Assembly (NCBI RefSeq): GCF_014839805.1
Contig: NW_023595253.1
Coordinates: 243,338-307,337, forward strand
Length of the DNA: 64,000 nt
From: Manduca sexta
Taxonomy: Eukaryota > Arthropoda > Insecta > Lepidoptera > Sphingidae
Reading direction: 5' to 3'
The translations under genes and the position numbers were made by a program. Numbering within the stretch: position 1 is the stretch's first letter; every line of letters begins with the position of its first letter. Positions 1 to 12,825 of this stretch are shown piece after piece. The notes below the pieces were generated by a model. The model worked only from the letters and a program-made list of their open reading frames with translations. It did no database searches and was not told the DNA's origin.

Positions 1-71
1 TTGGATCCCACTCCACTTACCATCAGGAGCAGTGGAGCCACTTTGCAGTGCCCGGGTAACAAAAAAAACTG
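1..71 (+). mobile_element. Family A element, 3' end only (A1)
   Basis: This is the terminal part of the family A retroelement, cut by the window edge. It carries the family's 'ACTTACCATCAGG' block, the 'CACTTTG' block and a short A-rich tail. The same end recurs at about 8.3, 20.3, 34.4 and 56.9 kb on this strand and at 47.3 and 51.7 kb on the other. Confidence 0.65.
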
Positions 72-951
72 AATATTGAGCACTAAACATGAGACACAGT
101 TGTCATTAAAATTTGTGAAGCAGTTAACCATCCACTGTTTTAAAGAAACTTCCTTAATATATTTATCACAAACAATTAATATAAATCAAACTTAAGCAAG
201 GTGTAAGAGATTTAAATCAATTCTTGCAAAATGATAACGTTTCCACTCGATTTGGTAATTCCAATGAATTCAGTGGTTGGATAAAATCTTTAGAATGAAT
301 TAACAGAGTTTTATCCTGCTATAAACTTGTCTTAATTAACTGTAGAAGATTAACTCCTGTGTGTTAATTATGTATATTTTATGAAGTTCAATAATACAAG
401 CAACTTAATGTAATATTGTAAGGAGCACCTAAGACAGAAACTATGGCAATATTTCGAAGAACTTACTGTCATGTAGTAACACTTCTTTTTCCTGTCCTAA
501 TCTTACAGAAATATCAGCGCACAATTATTTAAGCATATTGCAGAAAGAATTTGACTTAGTTTTATAACCGGACATAGTTCTAGGTAACTGTTGTATATTT
601 GTCGCCAAGCGTATTCCAATTTTCTTCCTTAATAGTCCGAAAATTGCTATAATTTTGTAGGAAACCGTAAATCACGTAGGTAAAGGACATAACATTTGTG
701 GAACGATTTGATCCTATTTACTAATAGAATTATAGGAATGATTTATTATATCTACTTTTTTCAATAAAGAATAATATATTTAACCATATATTTTCTAACA
801 AGATATGATTCTGGTGATCATAGAGACATACTAATGGCATTTGATGGTCATTAATTTGTATTACGTTATATTAGTAAATGCCTCTATACTGTCACGAATA
901 TAGAGTACTAATTTGCCTCTGAATTAGAAAAATTTGCTCCTCCAATGTGTT
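72..951. other. No recognisable feature
   Basis: AT-rich sequence without a long ORF, internal repeat or match to other parts of the window that I could see. Confidence 0.5.
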
Positions 952-1258
952 GTTTTTTTACTGCTTTGAACGACGAAACGAGCTTGCCGTTCGCCTGATG
1001 GCAAGCGATACGACCGCCCATAACAGAATAAACACTATCCAACACCTTGAATTATAAAGTATTGTTTGGTATTTTATTGCGATCGCCATCTCGAGACATG
1101 AGATGTTAAGTCTTATTATGTCCAGTAGTTACACTGGCTGTAATGTCCTTAAACCGGAACACAACAGTGACTACACACTGCTACTTGGCGGCAGAAATAG
1201 ACATTGCGGTGATACCTACCCAGGCGGACTCTCACATATAAGTGTGACCTACCACCAT
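952..1258 (-). mobile_element. Family B retroelement copy (B1)
   Basis: Near full-length copy in reverse orientation. Read on the minus strand it starts with the 'GGTGGTAGG' head and runs through the 'GGTTTAAGGACATT' block. It ends in the 'CATCAGGCGAACGGCAAGCT' block followed by a short A run. Other copies lie at 20.4, 55.5 and 62.6 kb. The element has no ORF. It is probably the 3' part of a non-LTR retrotransposon or a SINE that uses one. Its head folds into the same two-tier hairpin as family A. Confidence 0.7.
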
Positions 1259-1819
1259 GAGTGCACCATGAGCATGTAGCAGTGTGCATTACTCGTACAT
1301 TGAACAAAAACTAGTCAAAAATCAGCTTCAAAATGAGTAAAACCCAAATAATAAGAAACCAACAATGTATAAAGATAGATATAAAATCGAATATCCTCTG
1401 GCATATCTTTACGTTCGGCCAAATTTCACGCCTCGTTTAAAGGCCCTATTTTATTTGGGAGCGAACACATGGACGGAATATTCGGCAGATATGTTACCTC
1501 GGGATTGGGTTTATTTGATAATAAGCTTGTTAGTTTTATGCCGAGGAAATATCTGACAGCATGAATTTAGGTCACATTTAAATTGGAATTCGTTTTGAAC
1601 TCATGTTGACGTTTTATTTTCAGGTTTGGTTTACCGTGTTTGTGTGGCATACGATTAAAGTTATTTCTATTATTAATATCGTAAATGAAAATGGTATAAC
1701 GACATTGAGATGGTTGTATGTTTGGATATATTTTAGTTGTTACTCTTCAGGCAGAAATATATTAGTGGTGGTTACGAACAACTTAGACAATTCCGTCGGA
1801 GGAAGCCCGAAGCCTTAAT
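1259..1819. other. No recognisable feature
   Basis: Contains two short open frames (1365-1556 and 1603-1818) with AT-driven amino-acid composition. I see no conserved motif, so they are treated as chance. Confidence 0.5.
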
Positions 1820-2015
1820 GCGCTGAAAATGGCCACCGCGAAGTTTTAGATGTATGCCATGCGTAGGGTGTATGTATATAGCGTTGGAGACTCCGCAGGT
1901 CGGTCGCTCGACGTTTACCATTCCTCAGAGCGGATCATCGTCGTTTCGTAAATTACGGTGAACTCAACATAACCGCCCAGGTAATAAGACACTTTCCCCC
2001 AAAACCAAAAAAAGA
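1820..2015 (+). mobile_element. Family J repeat copy (J1), probable LINE 3' region
   Basis: Matches 63732-63952 on the same strand. Shared blocks include 'AATGCGC', 'GTATATAGCGTT', 'TAATAAGACACTTTC' and an A-rich end 'CCAAAAAAAGACTG'. The order of blocks and A-rich end suggest the 3' end of a non-LTR retrotransposon. No coding sequence remains. Confidence 0.6.
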
Positions 2016-2066
2016 CTGACCTGTCTTACTGAAAGCATATCGGAATATTGTGGTAATTGTCTATTA

Positions 2067-2267
2067 CTAGCTGACCCGGCAAACTTCGTACCGTCATATT
2101 TTGACTTTTGTCTCATTCGCACACTCACTTTCCTGAGATTATAAATTTTTGTTTTTTTTTTTCATAAGACAATAACAAACACATAAAAAATATATCCAAT
2201 TTGGTGCGGTCGTTTGGAAGTTATGCGCGTACAAACATTTCGGCGATTCATTTTTTATTTATATAGA
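2067..2267 (-). mobile_element. Helitron-like non-autonomous element
   Basis: On the minus strand it begins with 'TCTATATAAA' and ends in 'GGGTCAGCTAG'. Helitrons typically have a 5' TC and a 3' CTRR end, which this fits. A related copy lies at 46323-46550 on the plus strand. No replicase or helicase coding remains. An alternative is a LINE 3' fragment. Confidence 0.45.
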
Positions 2268-3117
2268 TTCAGCATTAGTGTTGACCGATCTAACAATGGC
2301 GCAGTATCTGTTCTATTGAAATATTGTGCTGTTACAATATAACCGTCAAATATGGCCCTTATTTAATCAACTGCGGTTGGCGTCGCCTTTAATTACAATT
2401 TAACTTGATATAGACCGACGAAATTAGTGCTACTATTTGTATTTTGAAGTAAGCGTTGTGGATTTCAGTTCTGTTGAAATCAGTTTTCGCGGAACAATGT
2501 GTTTGAAGTTCTAAGGTTATGTGAAGGGCAGTTTCGCTCGATCGGGTTTTGTCAATTCCGAATGTAATTGTTTGAAGACTTGAGAACGTTTCATTATAGT
2601 ATTGGGGTATGGTAACAAAATTTGGTAATAATATTGACATCGAAACGATCACATTGAATCCAGACTAGATAGTTTTAGATCAGTAAACTCCAAAATACAT
2701 GAAACTAAATGCTTCAAATTACTAAACTGACTAACATTGATTAGGAGCTCAAGGCGATATCCGTATAGCAAATAAAATACCGTTCATCAGGGAGTATCTA
2801 AAGTCCAAGTAATCAATGAAGTTGACTCAACGGATACATCTCGTGCAAATATTGATACGTTACTAGATTCCTCTGGGGGTGTATACGCTGAGCTATGAAA
2901 TGCATTTTCCGTAAGTATTAGTTGTACTCATTTGGTTTTAGCTGGAGGCAATGGTGATTTTGGAACGTCGTTAGCTGACCCGAATTGTCTGTGGTTAGCT
3001 TAAAGTTAGCGACTTAGTTATAAACTAGTTTGGATGTTTTAGCGTTTAGTGCAATAGTTGATAGCTTTAGTGGCGTTTGGTATTTCTTAATGTTTAATAT
3101 GCTTGTATAGTAACTGA
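2268..3117. other. No recognisable feature
   Basis: The minus-strand frame at 2389-2652 (87 codons) shows no recognisable motif. The remaining sequence is unique within the window. Confidence 0.45.
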
Positions 3118-3290
3118 TTCCTTCCAAACCAAATTTTGGCCACGGCGGCCAACCTCGATATTATAGTGCGAAAGTGTGTGCGCAATATACAGGTGTCCTC
3201 TCTCTCTTCCTTCACTTTCATATTCCGGTGAGACGGCGATCTGACATGACTGGAGGGGAATCATGCGCAGAACCAACGGCATAAGGTAAA
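3118..3290 (-). mobile_element. Family I SINE-like body fragment (I1)
   Basis: Shares 'GGCCACGGCGGCCAA', 'GTGAGACGGC' and 'CGACATGACTGGAG'-type blocks with 53318-53520 and 59318-59606. No tRNA-like head is present. The minus-strand ORF at 3094-3339 lies across this repeat and is not a gene. Confidence 0.55.
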
Positions 3291-3394
3291 GGAGAGCGTA
3301 ATCTATTCTATACTTATAATAAATCTGTAGAGAGGTCAATTCTGTACATGAAATATATTTCCAAAATAACTATCAGGGGGTGATTAGGGATCGA

Positions 3395-4127
3395 TACTGA
3401 TGCCAAAAATGCAATTAGTAAAATTTTTGTCTGTCTGTCTGTCTGTATAACCGTTATAGAAACAAAAACTACTCGACGGATTTTAACGGAACTTGGTACA
3501 ATTATTTGTCATACTCCTGTGCTGGTTATAGTATACTTTTCATCACACTACAATTAATAGGAGCAGAGCAGTGAAGGGAAATGTTGGGAAAACGGGAGAA
3601 GTTACTCCATTTTTTAAGCTTCCGTCGCGTGTGCAACCTTAATGGTTAAAGCTACGCAGAAATCATGTATGACGGAAATGTTCTCCTTAAAATTATGTAA
3701 TAAATATCCCACGACAGCATATGTCTATCTTTTATGGTTGACTCACAATAACACGTGTAACTCCCGATAGCTTAGCAGTTCGAAGCTTTCTCATTATATT
3801 TGTCTACTCTTACGTTTATAACACTCTCAGTCATCCCTAATTAAAAAGTTAACATTATTAAATATTTCATAAAAAAGAATCATAGAAATCGGTATAGAAA
3901 CACCAAAGTTATACATGAAATACGCTAATAATAAGCCATCACGCGTGAATACTGAATCATGCTATATGCTTCCTTCGATTTCACCAGGATCCCATCATCA
4001 GACCCTGACCGGACAATCGGACCACCTGCATACCACCATACATTAAAAAAACATCCCGACAAATTGAGCACCTCCTCCATTTTTGAAGTCCGAAATCCAC
4101 GCGGGCGAAGCTGCGAGCGGAAGCTAG
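3395..4127 (+). mobile_element. Helitron-like element with hairpin/CTAG end (F1)
   Basis: Contains blocks also seen at 13.1-13.6, 19.5, 26.9, 35.6, 40.9 and 43.6 kb: a (TCTG)n stretch near 3428, 'CTACTCGACGGATTTTAACG', and the terminus 'CGCGGGCGAAGCTGCGAGCG' followed by GAAGCTAG. A short GC-rich stem just before CTAG fits a Helitron 3' end. No replicase is visible. The outer boundary is approximate, and the middle (3720-3950) may be unrelated sequence. Confidence 0.45.
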
Positions 4128-5722
4128 TCGTTAATATTATGACAAGTTATGTTCTTTTCCTGAAATCATTTTCTTAGTACTCAACTATGTTGTGTTAAGA
4201 GTTTGTTGCAAAATTTCACGCTTAGAGCCACCAAAAAAGACTTATGAACATTAATTTGACGTTTAAGATCATTGATAGACGATTTCTGTAACACAACGTA
4301 TAACGAATTTTTCACTTTATTCACGACCTCATATCCATTTTAAAATGGCATGGGTTCACTATTTCCAAGTACCCATAACAAGTAATGTCAAATATTATCT
4401 TGTAAGTTTAGCGTACATTCCTGCAACCTAAAACAAGCTTTAGCAATAAGGATTTAGGTGCCAGTTTTTATTATGACACTACGTCTACTCCAGGTGATTG
4501 TTTTACGGACCATGTAGACTCCTTTTATTACTCAACGACATCTGGAATCAACGTAACTACTATTCTCACTAATAGTCTTCCTAGATATGGCCTTTAACGT
4601 CGAGTTTTAGATTGAATTCGGATATAGACGCTGGATTTTTTATAGTGCTAAGTAAGGAGGTAGGTATTTGAAAGTATGACTACCGTCGAGAAACATTAAA
4701 AATTGACAAATGAAAAGAATGTGATGAACATTTTGAAAAAATATTATGAGAAATGAGAAAGTGGGAAGGGGGAGCTTAGTGAGTTGAGGTTATTGGACCT
4801 AATGACAATACCATTAATGGTTTGAAAGGCTACAGAATCTTTGCCTATCTTTGTCTGTTCCTTTAACTAACAACAGTACCTTGATAGAGTGGATCCATTT
4901 GTAAATTATTTTAAATCAAATAATTTACAAATTATATGCGTATTTTGTCTTAACTGAGGCGAATGCCCGAACACTATAGGTTACTTAGTAAGAATTACGT
5001 TAGACATTTAAAAATAAATGTGAAAAATAGGTAAGTGTAGAATATTATAATATTATTATTTCTATCTCATCGTTTGACATCTGGTGTATAAAAATATGAG
5101 GTTATGGGGATAAAGGTGAAAGAAGCTAAAATTTTAACACATAGTATATTTAAGTGATTCTAATGCGCTGTTGCCTTTCAATAGCTCCGACAAAATTATT
5201 ACAAACATGCATTGTATTGTTCCTCCATCTATCAATATTGAATTATTTAATAACTAACGCGTCATGTCAAGAACGTTTGATAGAAACAGTACATATCGCT
5301 GCACAGCTGAGGGAGTCAGCCGCGATATAATTTTATGTTTGCGAGATATGGAAACATAGAAGGATTTAATATTAGCAGCGATGTAATGGAATTATATTTG
5401 TATTAGTTATCCAAAGCCATTTTTTCTGGGCTTTTGATCTTACTAAACCCACATCTGAATAACATCATAAAAAAGTTGGTGAGTTAATAAATGTATCTTT
5501 AGAGATATGTTAGAAGTTAGGATAAACGCTGTATGGGATTGGAATTTTTTATGATGATAAAACCGCAAGTAACACTTAGTATATAATTTTAGTACATTAT
5601 GCTATACAAGCTAAAGGCACTCGTATTTGAAAGATACATAAGACGTAATTTCCTGACACTCATATCGCATTAAACATAAATAACTTCGTAAGTTGCGTTC
5701 CCGAAACAGGCTGTAGTACATC
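4128..5722. other. No gene or known repeat recognised
   Basis: AT-rich, apparently unique sequence. The only structure I could pick out is the perfect 15-bp hairpin at 4897-4932, listed separately. Confidence 0.45.
4897..4932. repeat. Perfect 15-bp inverted repeat with 6-base loop
   Basis: The arms ATTTGTAAATTATTT (4897-4911) and AAATAATTTACAAAT (4918-4932) are exact reverse complements around TAAATC. It is AT-rich. It could be a chance cruciform-capable site or the core of a decayed MITE. Confidence 0.8.
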
Positions 5723-6000
5723 CGGATTCAAACATGGCGAAATAATTGTGCCAACTGGCGAGATGTTAGACTTCACTTACTATTGGTTGCATTGGGTTCA
5801 CTTTGGCGTGCCTGCATAAAAATGTCTCGAAGCCCTTGAACTATTTTACAATCTGTGTCAATACATTCGGATTCAAACAGGCCGACATAATTGTTTCGAC
5901 TGGCGAGATGTTAGACTTCACTTACTATTGGTTGCATTGGGTTCACTTTGGCGTGCCTGCATAAAACAAGTCCCAAAGCCTTTGAACTCTTTTTATCCGA
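5723..6000 (+). repeat. Tandem duplication (about 155-bp period) of a family A-like 3' end (A2)
   Basis: Two successive units start at 5723 and 5878. Each carries 'CGGATTCAAACA', 'ACTGGCGAGATGTTAGACTT' and 'CACTTTGGCGTGCCTGCAT'. The units are a diverged relative of the family A tail. The second is less like the first after about 5980. A segmental tandem duplication after insertion is the simplest reading. Confidence 0.7.
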
Positions 6001-8118
6001 CATCAAAGTGTTTCAATTGAAATCTTTATTGCGTAACTTTAAACTATTTACAGAATGTTAAGACAAAGTCATAGGCCGTAATTAAAGTTGATTCGACGGA
6101 TATTTGAAATTCTAAGTAGCGACCGAAAACTCAATAAAATTGACATCAGACGGGTGCCGGGTGACCAACTTTTTTGGTCATTTGTTAAACCGATTTACAT
6201 TGAGATGTTAGGAATTAGAATTGAGTAGCGTTTATTGGTTTAGTGGTTGTGTAAAGTTCGTTTTTAAGACAATTAATTTTGTGTTCTATTTTACAAGATT
6301 TAGAGCAGATTTTACTCATGGTATGAAAGGTATATTTTTCATAAAATGTATATTCGATCAAAATGTATATCTATGGAATAATATTTATTTATTTATTTCT
6401 GATGACTGATGTCGTCGTGATGAATTTTTGATTAACTAAATAAATACATTTTAATAGTTTTCAAAGACTTATTAACTTTAAAAATATATCAAAGTCAACG
6501 TTCACAATAGGATTATCTGATTGTGCTTCTTCGAAATCCTTTTAAAGTTCGTAATGCTCTTCATTTCTCAAAGGGCTTTACCAGTAGTGTATCAGGTAAT
6601 CTAGTAAACAACTTCAAAAGCTATGTGAGTGGAAAGACATGGTTTCTGCTATTTTTTTAATAAAAGGTGAGTTTAATGACCGATGCCGGACAATAGTAAT
6701 AAATCATTGACATCAATTTTTCTTCTCCCCCCTAATGTGCGGTTAACCACATATCCTCAAAGTTATTGCAGAAGTAGCAGTCATGAAATGGTTTTGTTTT
6801 TCTACTGTTCACTTAAATTGAACTCCCTCTGTTCAACTTCTGGAATATCGTGTTCGAACAACTCACACAGATTTACATCACCTGAGATTCGATTCCATGA
6901 CCTTCTAGTCTCCAGACTATATATACTACCGCTAAGCTAATACGCGAAAATCATTGACCATGGTTAACAGTTACCATCCAAAAATATTATCGCAAAATGG
7001 AAAGCGGTGGTAGAACTTCAGTCTCAAACTAAGTTTATATGCTAATAATTTTTGACAAATCCTTAGCACAGCTGTTTTATTGCTAAATCTCGGGAAAAAA
7101 TAATTCACAGACACCACATTGTATTGAATTTGATTGACGAAAAAGGTCCAGAGAACCAAAGACCGAGGTCTATTTAATGAACAAACTTCAGTTTCCTTCG
7201 GAATTTTATTAAAGGGACATCAATATAACGAGACATGGCCAATAATTGTGATGAAATTCTAGTATAATTAATTTTATCAAAATATTTATAAGACATGAAA
7301 AATCGTTAAATATTTTTAACTTGCTAAGGCAAAGTAACCCTACTCTGATGGAAACAAAGTACATATTCGTTTCCTTTAAAGCCAATGCCACATCAATAAT
7401 ATTTCAAACATTCTGTTGGTTTCTATAGCTCCCACATATTAGGCCGCAAATAAAAAATATGATATTACAAAGGTCCAGGTTTATTGAATAATATTAATTT
7501 AGTAAATATTAAAAAAAATATATATTGTATTTTATTAATTATATTTGCTATATTTATTTAAATATAGGTAATTGATTTAAAATTTACCAGAAGAACAATA
7601 TTCATTAAAATGTCCCCTGGTAAGTCATACTAATTGATTTCAACCTAATGTGTAGAAGCCATAGGTTTATTTTCAATTGAGTTTATATAACATCAGGTCG
7701 TCTATGTAACTTTGTCAGCATAATGCATGGAAGACATCGCATTAAATCTGGAAATTTGTCGGCATATTATAAAAAGAACAAAATTCCATGACGATTTCTC
7801 CGGTACAGAGAAAACGCAATATTATAGAATAATGTATGTCACCTGCGTTTGAAATAATGTAAATTGGTTCCGCAATAAAACCGAGTAAGCGCAATTTACT
7901 GATGTGAATTTCTCATACAGATGGATCATTTGAAGGGTAAATACATTTTGCTTTGCAAGGGCGCATCGTGAACTCAATTAAAATTTTAATATATTGATAT
8001 TAGTGCTTTATTTTAGACAGGGCCGCCATATTTTAATTAACGCATTTTATATACTACCGACTGTGAGATTTGAAGAAACTTTAGATTAGATTAGATTTCT
8101 TACAAATACAGGAATTTG
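6001..8118. other. No gene or repeat recognised
   Basis: AT-rich sequence with four short frames (6221-6409, 6683-6940, minus 6971-7159, minus 7209-7391). None has a recognisable motif. The stretch at 7490-7570 is almost pure A/T. Confidence 0.45.
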
Positions 8119-8350
8119 CCAGTAGTAGTATATCCGCCCGGATAGCGACCATAGTACACAAAGTGTTAACACCCGCCATCCTGGCCCGCGTGTGTCGCGT
8201 TCCATCATCAGCCTGTGTATATTCGGTTCCAACAGGCCGGCATAATTGTGTCGACTGTCGAAGGGTAATCATCACTTGTCAGTCGACCCCACTCCACTCA
8301 CCATGAGGTGCAGTGGGTCACTTTGACGTATAAAAAAATAAATAAAAAGA
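8119..8350 (+). mobile_element. Family A retroelement copy (A3)
   Basis: Has the family order: 'TATCCGCCCGGATAGCGACC' head, 'TCAGCCTGTGTATATTCGGT', 'AACAGGCCGGCATAATTGTG', the TGTCGACTG stem arm, the 'GAGGTGCAGTGG' block and an A-rich tail. The right stem arm is damaged in its last base. The copy is about 230 bp. Its first half does not match the LINE at 61.8 kb while its second half does, which fits a SINE with a LINE-derived tail. Confidence 0.75.
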
Positions 8351-10807
8351 AATACTTAGTCTGCTGTTCATTGTTATATGTTCATGATGTACTAGTTTAA
8401 ATCGCTTTAGCATTTATTATATTTCAGCATCAATATAAAAGCGGCTTTTGAAAAAATATGAGCCACAAAAAAAATTACCAATGATTAACCATTCGGTGTT
8501 GTTCCTTTACCTCCAAATTGATTAAATACTTTGCCAAAAAATTCATTTAGATATAGTGACGAAATAAAAAATTACTTTAAATATTATAACGATTGCTAAT
8601 TTTTAATCGCTCGTCTACTCCGCCCTCAACAAAATTAAAAAAAAATGTGATTATATAAAATAGCAATCTGTATGGGTAAATCTGAGTTTTATGACGGACG
8701 ACCCTGCAGGGTCCACGCGGCCGGAATTAGTTTCGACCCTCGGGCAGCCCGTGTTGTCCGGAATAAAATGGGCAATCTCGCGTTTGTCCTATTTTGCCCT
8801 TTAACGACCTATATTTACGATCCAATTTCTTGTTTCCGATTACGTTATAGTTTTGTTTTTAATATGGAATTGATTTAATAAAATTTAAATGGTTTTATTA
8901 ATAGTTTTGAAATAAGTATGTGATTTTATAAATAATTTTTTCGCCCTCACACATGCCAATGAGACATGTTAAGTTATAAATTGTATTATGCCAAGATATT
9001 TCTGTTTCTTGCCGCTAGAGGCGCTTATGTTACTTTCATTATCTGTGTTCTGCGTTTTAAAAAAAATTGTTCTGTCTGTGGTTTGTTCCAATAAAAATGT
9101 GCATTTGTTATAGCAGAATTCTTATTAATCCGTTAATAATAACCTCAACCCAATAAGACATTTTAAAATTAGACGCCCTTACAATAGTCACTGAGACATC
9201 TTGAAACCAGAAAAATAACATGCATTTGTCCCTATCTGATAATATTTGGATATTTGAAAGTACGTAGTGGGACTTCTTTATAATGTTAAAGGCTTTCACG
9301 GGCAAAGCCGCGCATCACACGTAGTAAATAAAAACAGATTTCGCAAAGGTTGCCAGTTCATCGCGCCTTCTCAGATGACAGATAGACTAAGCGAAAACGA
9401 TTTTTTATTAGATAATGGCTTTCTGAAAAAAGCATGAACTTGTGTTAATCTATCAAGTTTATTTGAAAAAATGTTTTTCTTGTTATCTTTTTTTTGTAGA
9501 GTTCATTGTTGCCAGATTCAATTTGTCTGTACCGGGATTTATGTTTTTAATATGGAAGAGAAAAAAGTGTAAAGGCTGTATGATGTAGAAGTCTTAGTTT
9601 TGATTAATGATCTTTGCGAAATGGAGTTTTGATGTGAATGGGAAGGTGGTTGACTCATGGAGATAAAAGTTTTAGTCTAATTAATCTTAAAATAATAAAA
9701 TTGCTTGATCATTTAACTAGTATCCAACCTTAGCCAAGTGTTTGTAGTCATATTCTTAAGAAATAGAAGCAAATTAGCCCTTTGCTTTAGTTAGCCGTAA
9801 GTTATTACTTCCCATTAATCTATTAGTGTATTGATATACTATGTTGTTATTTTACAAAATTAAAGGGTTTGATTCCGGGCTTTATATATATTTTTTAATT
9901 TAAGCCTCGCTTAAGACGTATAATCCTACAACCAGGTGCATTATAATTGTAGTCAGGTATAACTTAAAAAAGCCTTAACAATGTTAAATGCCTCAAATAC
10001 CTTCCCCAAAATATCCATCAGCTCTCCATCTATTTATTTTTAGGTACTTATAAGCAAATCAAATAAATTTATTAGTTTAAATTTAGTAGGTTCCTATGTA
10101 GTAGGTATAAATCTGTATACATATAGAAGCTGAAAAATCACCAGTTATTGGAGTGCAAATTCTTTTGATCTTTCATTGTTTGTGTTCATAATAGAATAGT
10201 AAACAACAAGTAGGTGGCCTTAAGTTGCAAGCTTTGTTTTGATAAAGCTATGCATTAGCAATGTTTCCATGTACGAACTCAGATATTCTTTATATAAAAA
10301 TATGTATATTTCACATTCCCGTCTCGCAAACTTGGCAACACTAAGCCTGCAGCAAAAGATTAAAGAGTTTATGAGGAATGATTTAGTGTCATTGGTTTTT
10401 GTGATTTATTTCAAGCTAGTTTAAGTTCAAACCCGATCATGTCGCTGGGATCATGACCCCGTATAAAATATGACATATTGGCCCCAAGAGGCCATCTTTG
10501 TGGAGTAGGATTTTGGTCTCTTTTAGTTTTAAATATGTTGGTTCTTATGAAAATAGTGCTTTTGCAATGCATCAAAATTAATGTCAACTATAATAGTGTA
10601 AAAATAATGGTTTAAATTAATGACTTCGAATTTTGTCAGGTGATTAGTGATTTATTTTTTATGATTAATTTATGTTTCTTGAGATAAACGACGAAATTAT
10701 TTATGATTAAACGAGTTGGAATGCATAATGATTACGAATTTGAATTTTATCACATTCAGTATCAGATTAAGTTTAGCTATGGATGTATGCATGCATGCTA
10801 TATATGA
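8351..10807. other. No gene recognised
   Basis: Mostly AT-rich. A local GC-richer pocket at about 8695-8770 lies in a 68-codon frame (8672-8878) that I do not recognise. It may be an old repeat. The rest shows nothing I can name. Confidence 0.4.
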
Positions 10808-11014
10808 AGAGCAGATAGCAGCTGGAGGAAGCGTGTTCTGGAGTGGAGAACTTGGCAAACGTAGCAGGAACGCCCTCTGGCAAGGTGGCTGGACGAATTA
10901 CACAAGAGGGCCGGCAGCCACTTGATGCATAAAGCAGTAGACCGGGCTCTGTGGCGTATCTTGGGAGATGCCTATCTCTAGTGGACTGCAACGGGCTGAT
11001 GATGATGATGATTA
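10808..11014 (+). mobile_element. RTE-type LINE, 3' terminal coding fragment with (GAT)n tail
   Basis: One frame reads through the C-terminal end typical of lepidopteran endonuclease-reverse transcriptase (RTE) proteins: RKRVLEWR near 10829-10852, RPLARWLDELHKRAGSH from 10871, then DRALWRILGDAYL, W and stop TGA at 10997-10999. A (GAT)n tail follows. Two in-frame TAG codons (10862-10864, and before the final WTATG) show the copy is dead. It is truncated at the 5' end. It pairs with the better-preserved copy at 34938-35087. The overlapping 69-codon ORF on the plus strand and the 85-codon ORF on the minus strand are shadows. Confidence 0.8.
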
Positions 11015-11582
11015 CGATATAAAACTCCAAAAATATATCTATTACTACATACTTAAAATAGCTTATTTCAACTCTAATCGAAAACTCTGTTACTCAAATA
11101 AAACTATGTCCAGAAACTTTACACGTATCTCTTGACATTCTCAGAAAAGATTTTCAATTTTTTTCGTAAGAAAAGTTCGTATCATGTACTTAAAAATACA
11201 TTCTTCGTCCGATCCTGCCCCGAGGCTGCTCGCCCTATTCAATATTTATGGAAGTTGTTTAACATTACTTCTCTTTGACATTTGCTTCGATAGCATGGAA
11301 ATAAAACTTTAAAATCAACCCTTTGCGAGTAAAGTCTAAAGACTATTTAACTTTAGTTTGTCTCCGGACAGATATTTATTATTTTTTCAACTAATTACTT
11401 ACTTGAGTCAGTGGAATAGTACTTAAGTTTTACCATATCGCGGATCAGCCAAAATGAGCCAAAAGAAATTTCAGTATATTTTATTTAAAAAGAATATTGG
11501 CTGTTGGGAATTTGAAGACGACGTGGAGATGGAAATGGTTAGTATGGCAAAGGGATGGTAATTAACAACTCATTAAACATAC
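11015..11582. other. No recognisable feature
   Basis: AT-rich sequence with no ORF of note. Confidence 0.5.
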
Positions 11583-11706
11583 AGTCCAGGAATCCGACTG
11601 GTACTGAGTAGAATAACTTAATATTATTTTATCTGACCTGGGGATCGAACCCGAGATGTCAGTCACTGCAGTCGTACCGTAATACTACTACGCCACAGAG
11701 GCAGTA
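11583..11706 (-). mobile_element. SINE family D, head fragment (D1)
   Basis: The minus strand holds a tRNA-like head with 'GTAGTAGTATTACGG' and a B-box-like 'GGTTCGATCCCC' segment, followed by the first part of the body. It is truncated relative to D5 and D7. It resembles a tRNA gene only in the promoter boxes and cannot fold as a full tRNA. Confidence 0.65.
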
Positions 11707-12339
11707 AGTCGGTTCTTACAATTACTAGTGAACAAATGCCCTAACACTATCTGATCCATTTTGTTTTCGTAGTATGAATCTTAATTGTGCTAATCCTATT
11801 ACATGAGAATAGACAAAAATTGCGGAATGTGGGTTTGATAATATCTCTGCCTACCCTGAAGGATACGGGCGTGATGCTTCGTAATGAAATGAAATGAATT
11901 ATTTGAATCCGTAAAATGTTATACATTATTTAGATTCCGTCAATATTAACCCTACCTCCAGCTCAGAAAGCAGTTCTCACGAGAGAAGAATGGCCAAGAA
12001 ACTCTGGTGTTGCTATTTTCAAAATCAATTTAAGTTAAAGATTACAATACATGATAAGGGGAGAGAAAAAAATACAATTGGTTTTTTATAGTTGTTTAGA
12101 GCAGTTCATTTATATGCTCATAAAATAAGGAATAAAGAAAAAAAAAATATGTCCGAGTATATGCTGTCCACTCCCGCATTCAGGCACAAATCGTTTCTGT
12201 ATGTTTTGTAATTGAGTCTCTGTAAAGATATTAATAGCAGCGAATGTCCGCGTAGTAGCGCTAATGAGAGATCGCATTTGGGACGCGGTGCCTCTTGCAG
12301 CGTTGCGGTTCCTGTTGTGTCATTGCCCTTCTTCGAGTT
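11707..12339. other. No recognisable feature
   Basis: AT-rich sequence with no supported gene. Confidence 0.5.
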
Positions 12340-12825
12340 TATATAAAAAAAACTTTAAAAATATAATTATACCGTCTTCAAAAACTTTTTGTGTTTTGTC
12401 CCCTTTCGAGTTTCTTTAATACAAAAAACTGTTTAATAAAATTATATCGCCTTCAAAAACCATTTAAAACCAAAAGAATTTACGTTACGTATATACTGGT
12501 TATAATTTTAGAGTCGGTGAATAATTCGTAAGAAGTAGATTATACTAAATCTAACGCAAACACAATTAAAAACGACACTAGGAAGCAACATTCGCATTTT
12601 CGTTTGGACGATATAATTATTCTAGTTATTTTAGTTTTAAGACCAAACTACTGAAGTGATTTTGAAAAAAAATATGGAATCAGTCTGGAAGTATATTATT
12701 TCAAATAAAAAATGAATTTTCTATATCGGTTCATAAATGACCGCGTTTTGATGTCCCAAACATAAAAAAATACACGCCAAATTGATAATCTCGTTTATTG
12801 AAGTCGGTTAATAAGTTTGGCAATT
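12340..12825. mobile_element. Family L element with inverted 'CCGACTTCAA' type ends (uncertain)
   Basis: The left part has 'ACCGTCTTCAAAAAC' and 'ATCGCCTTCAAAAACC'. The right end has 'GAAGTCGGTTAATAAG' in inverse orientation, so the segment may be a decayed inverted-repeat element. The left part matches 43078-43232, sharing 'CCTTCAAAAACCA', 'AAAACCAAAA' and 'ATATACTGG'-like blocks. A related end lies at 19987-20030. The class is unknown. Confidence 0.4.
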
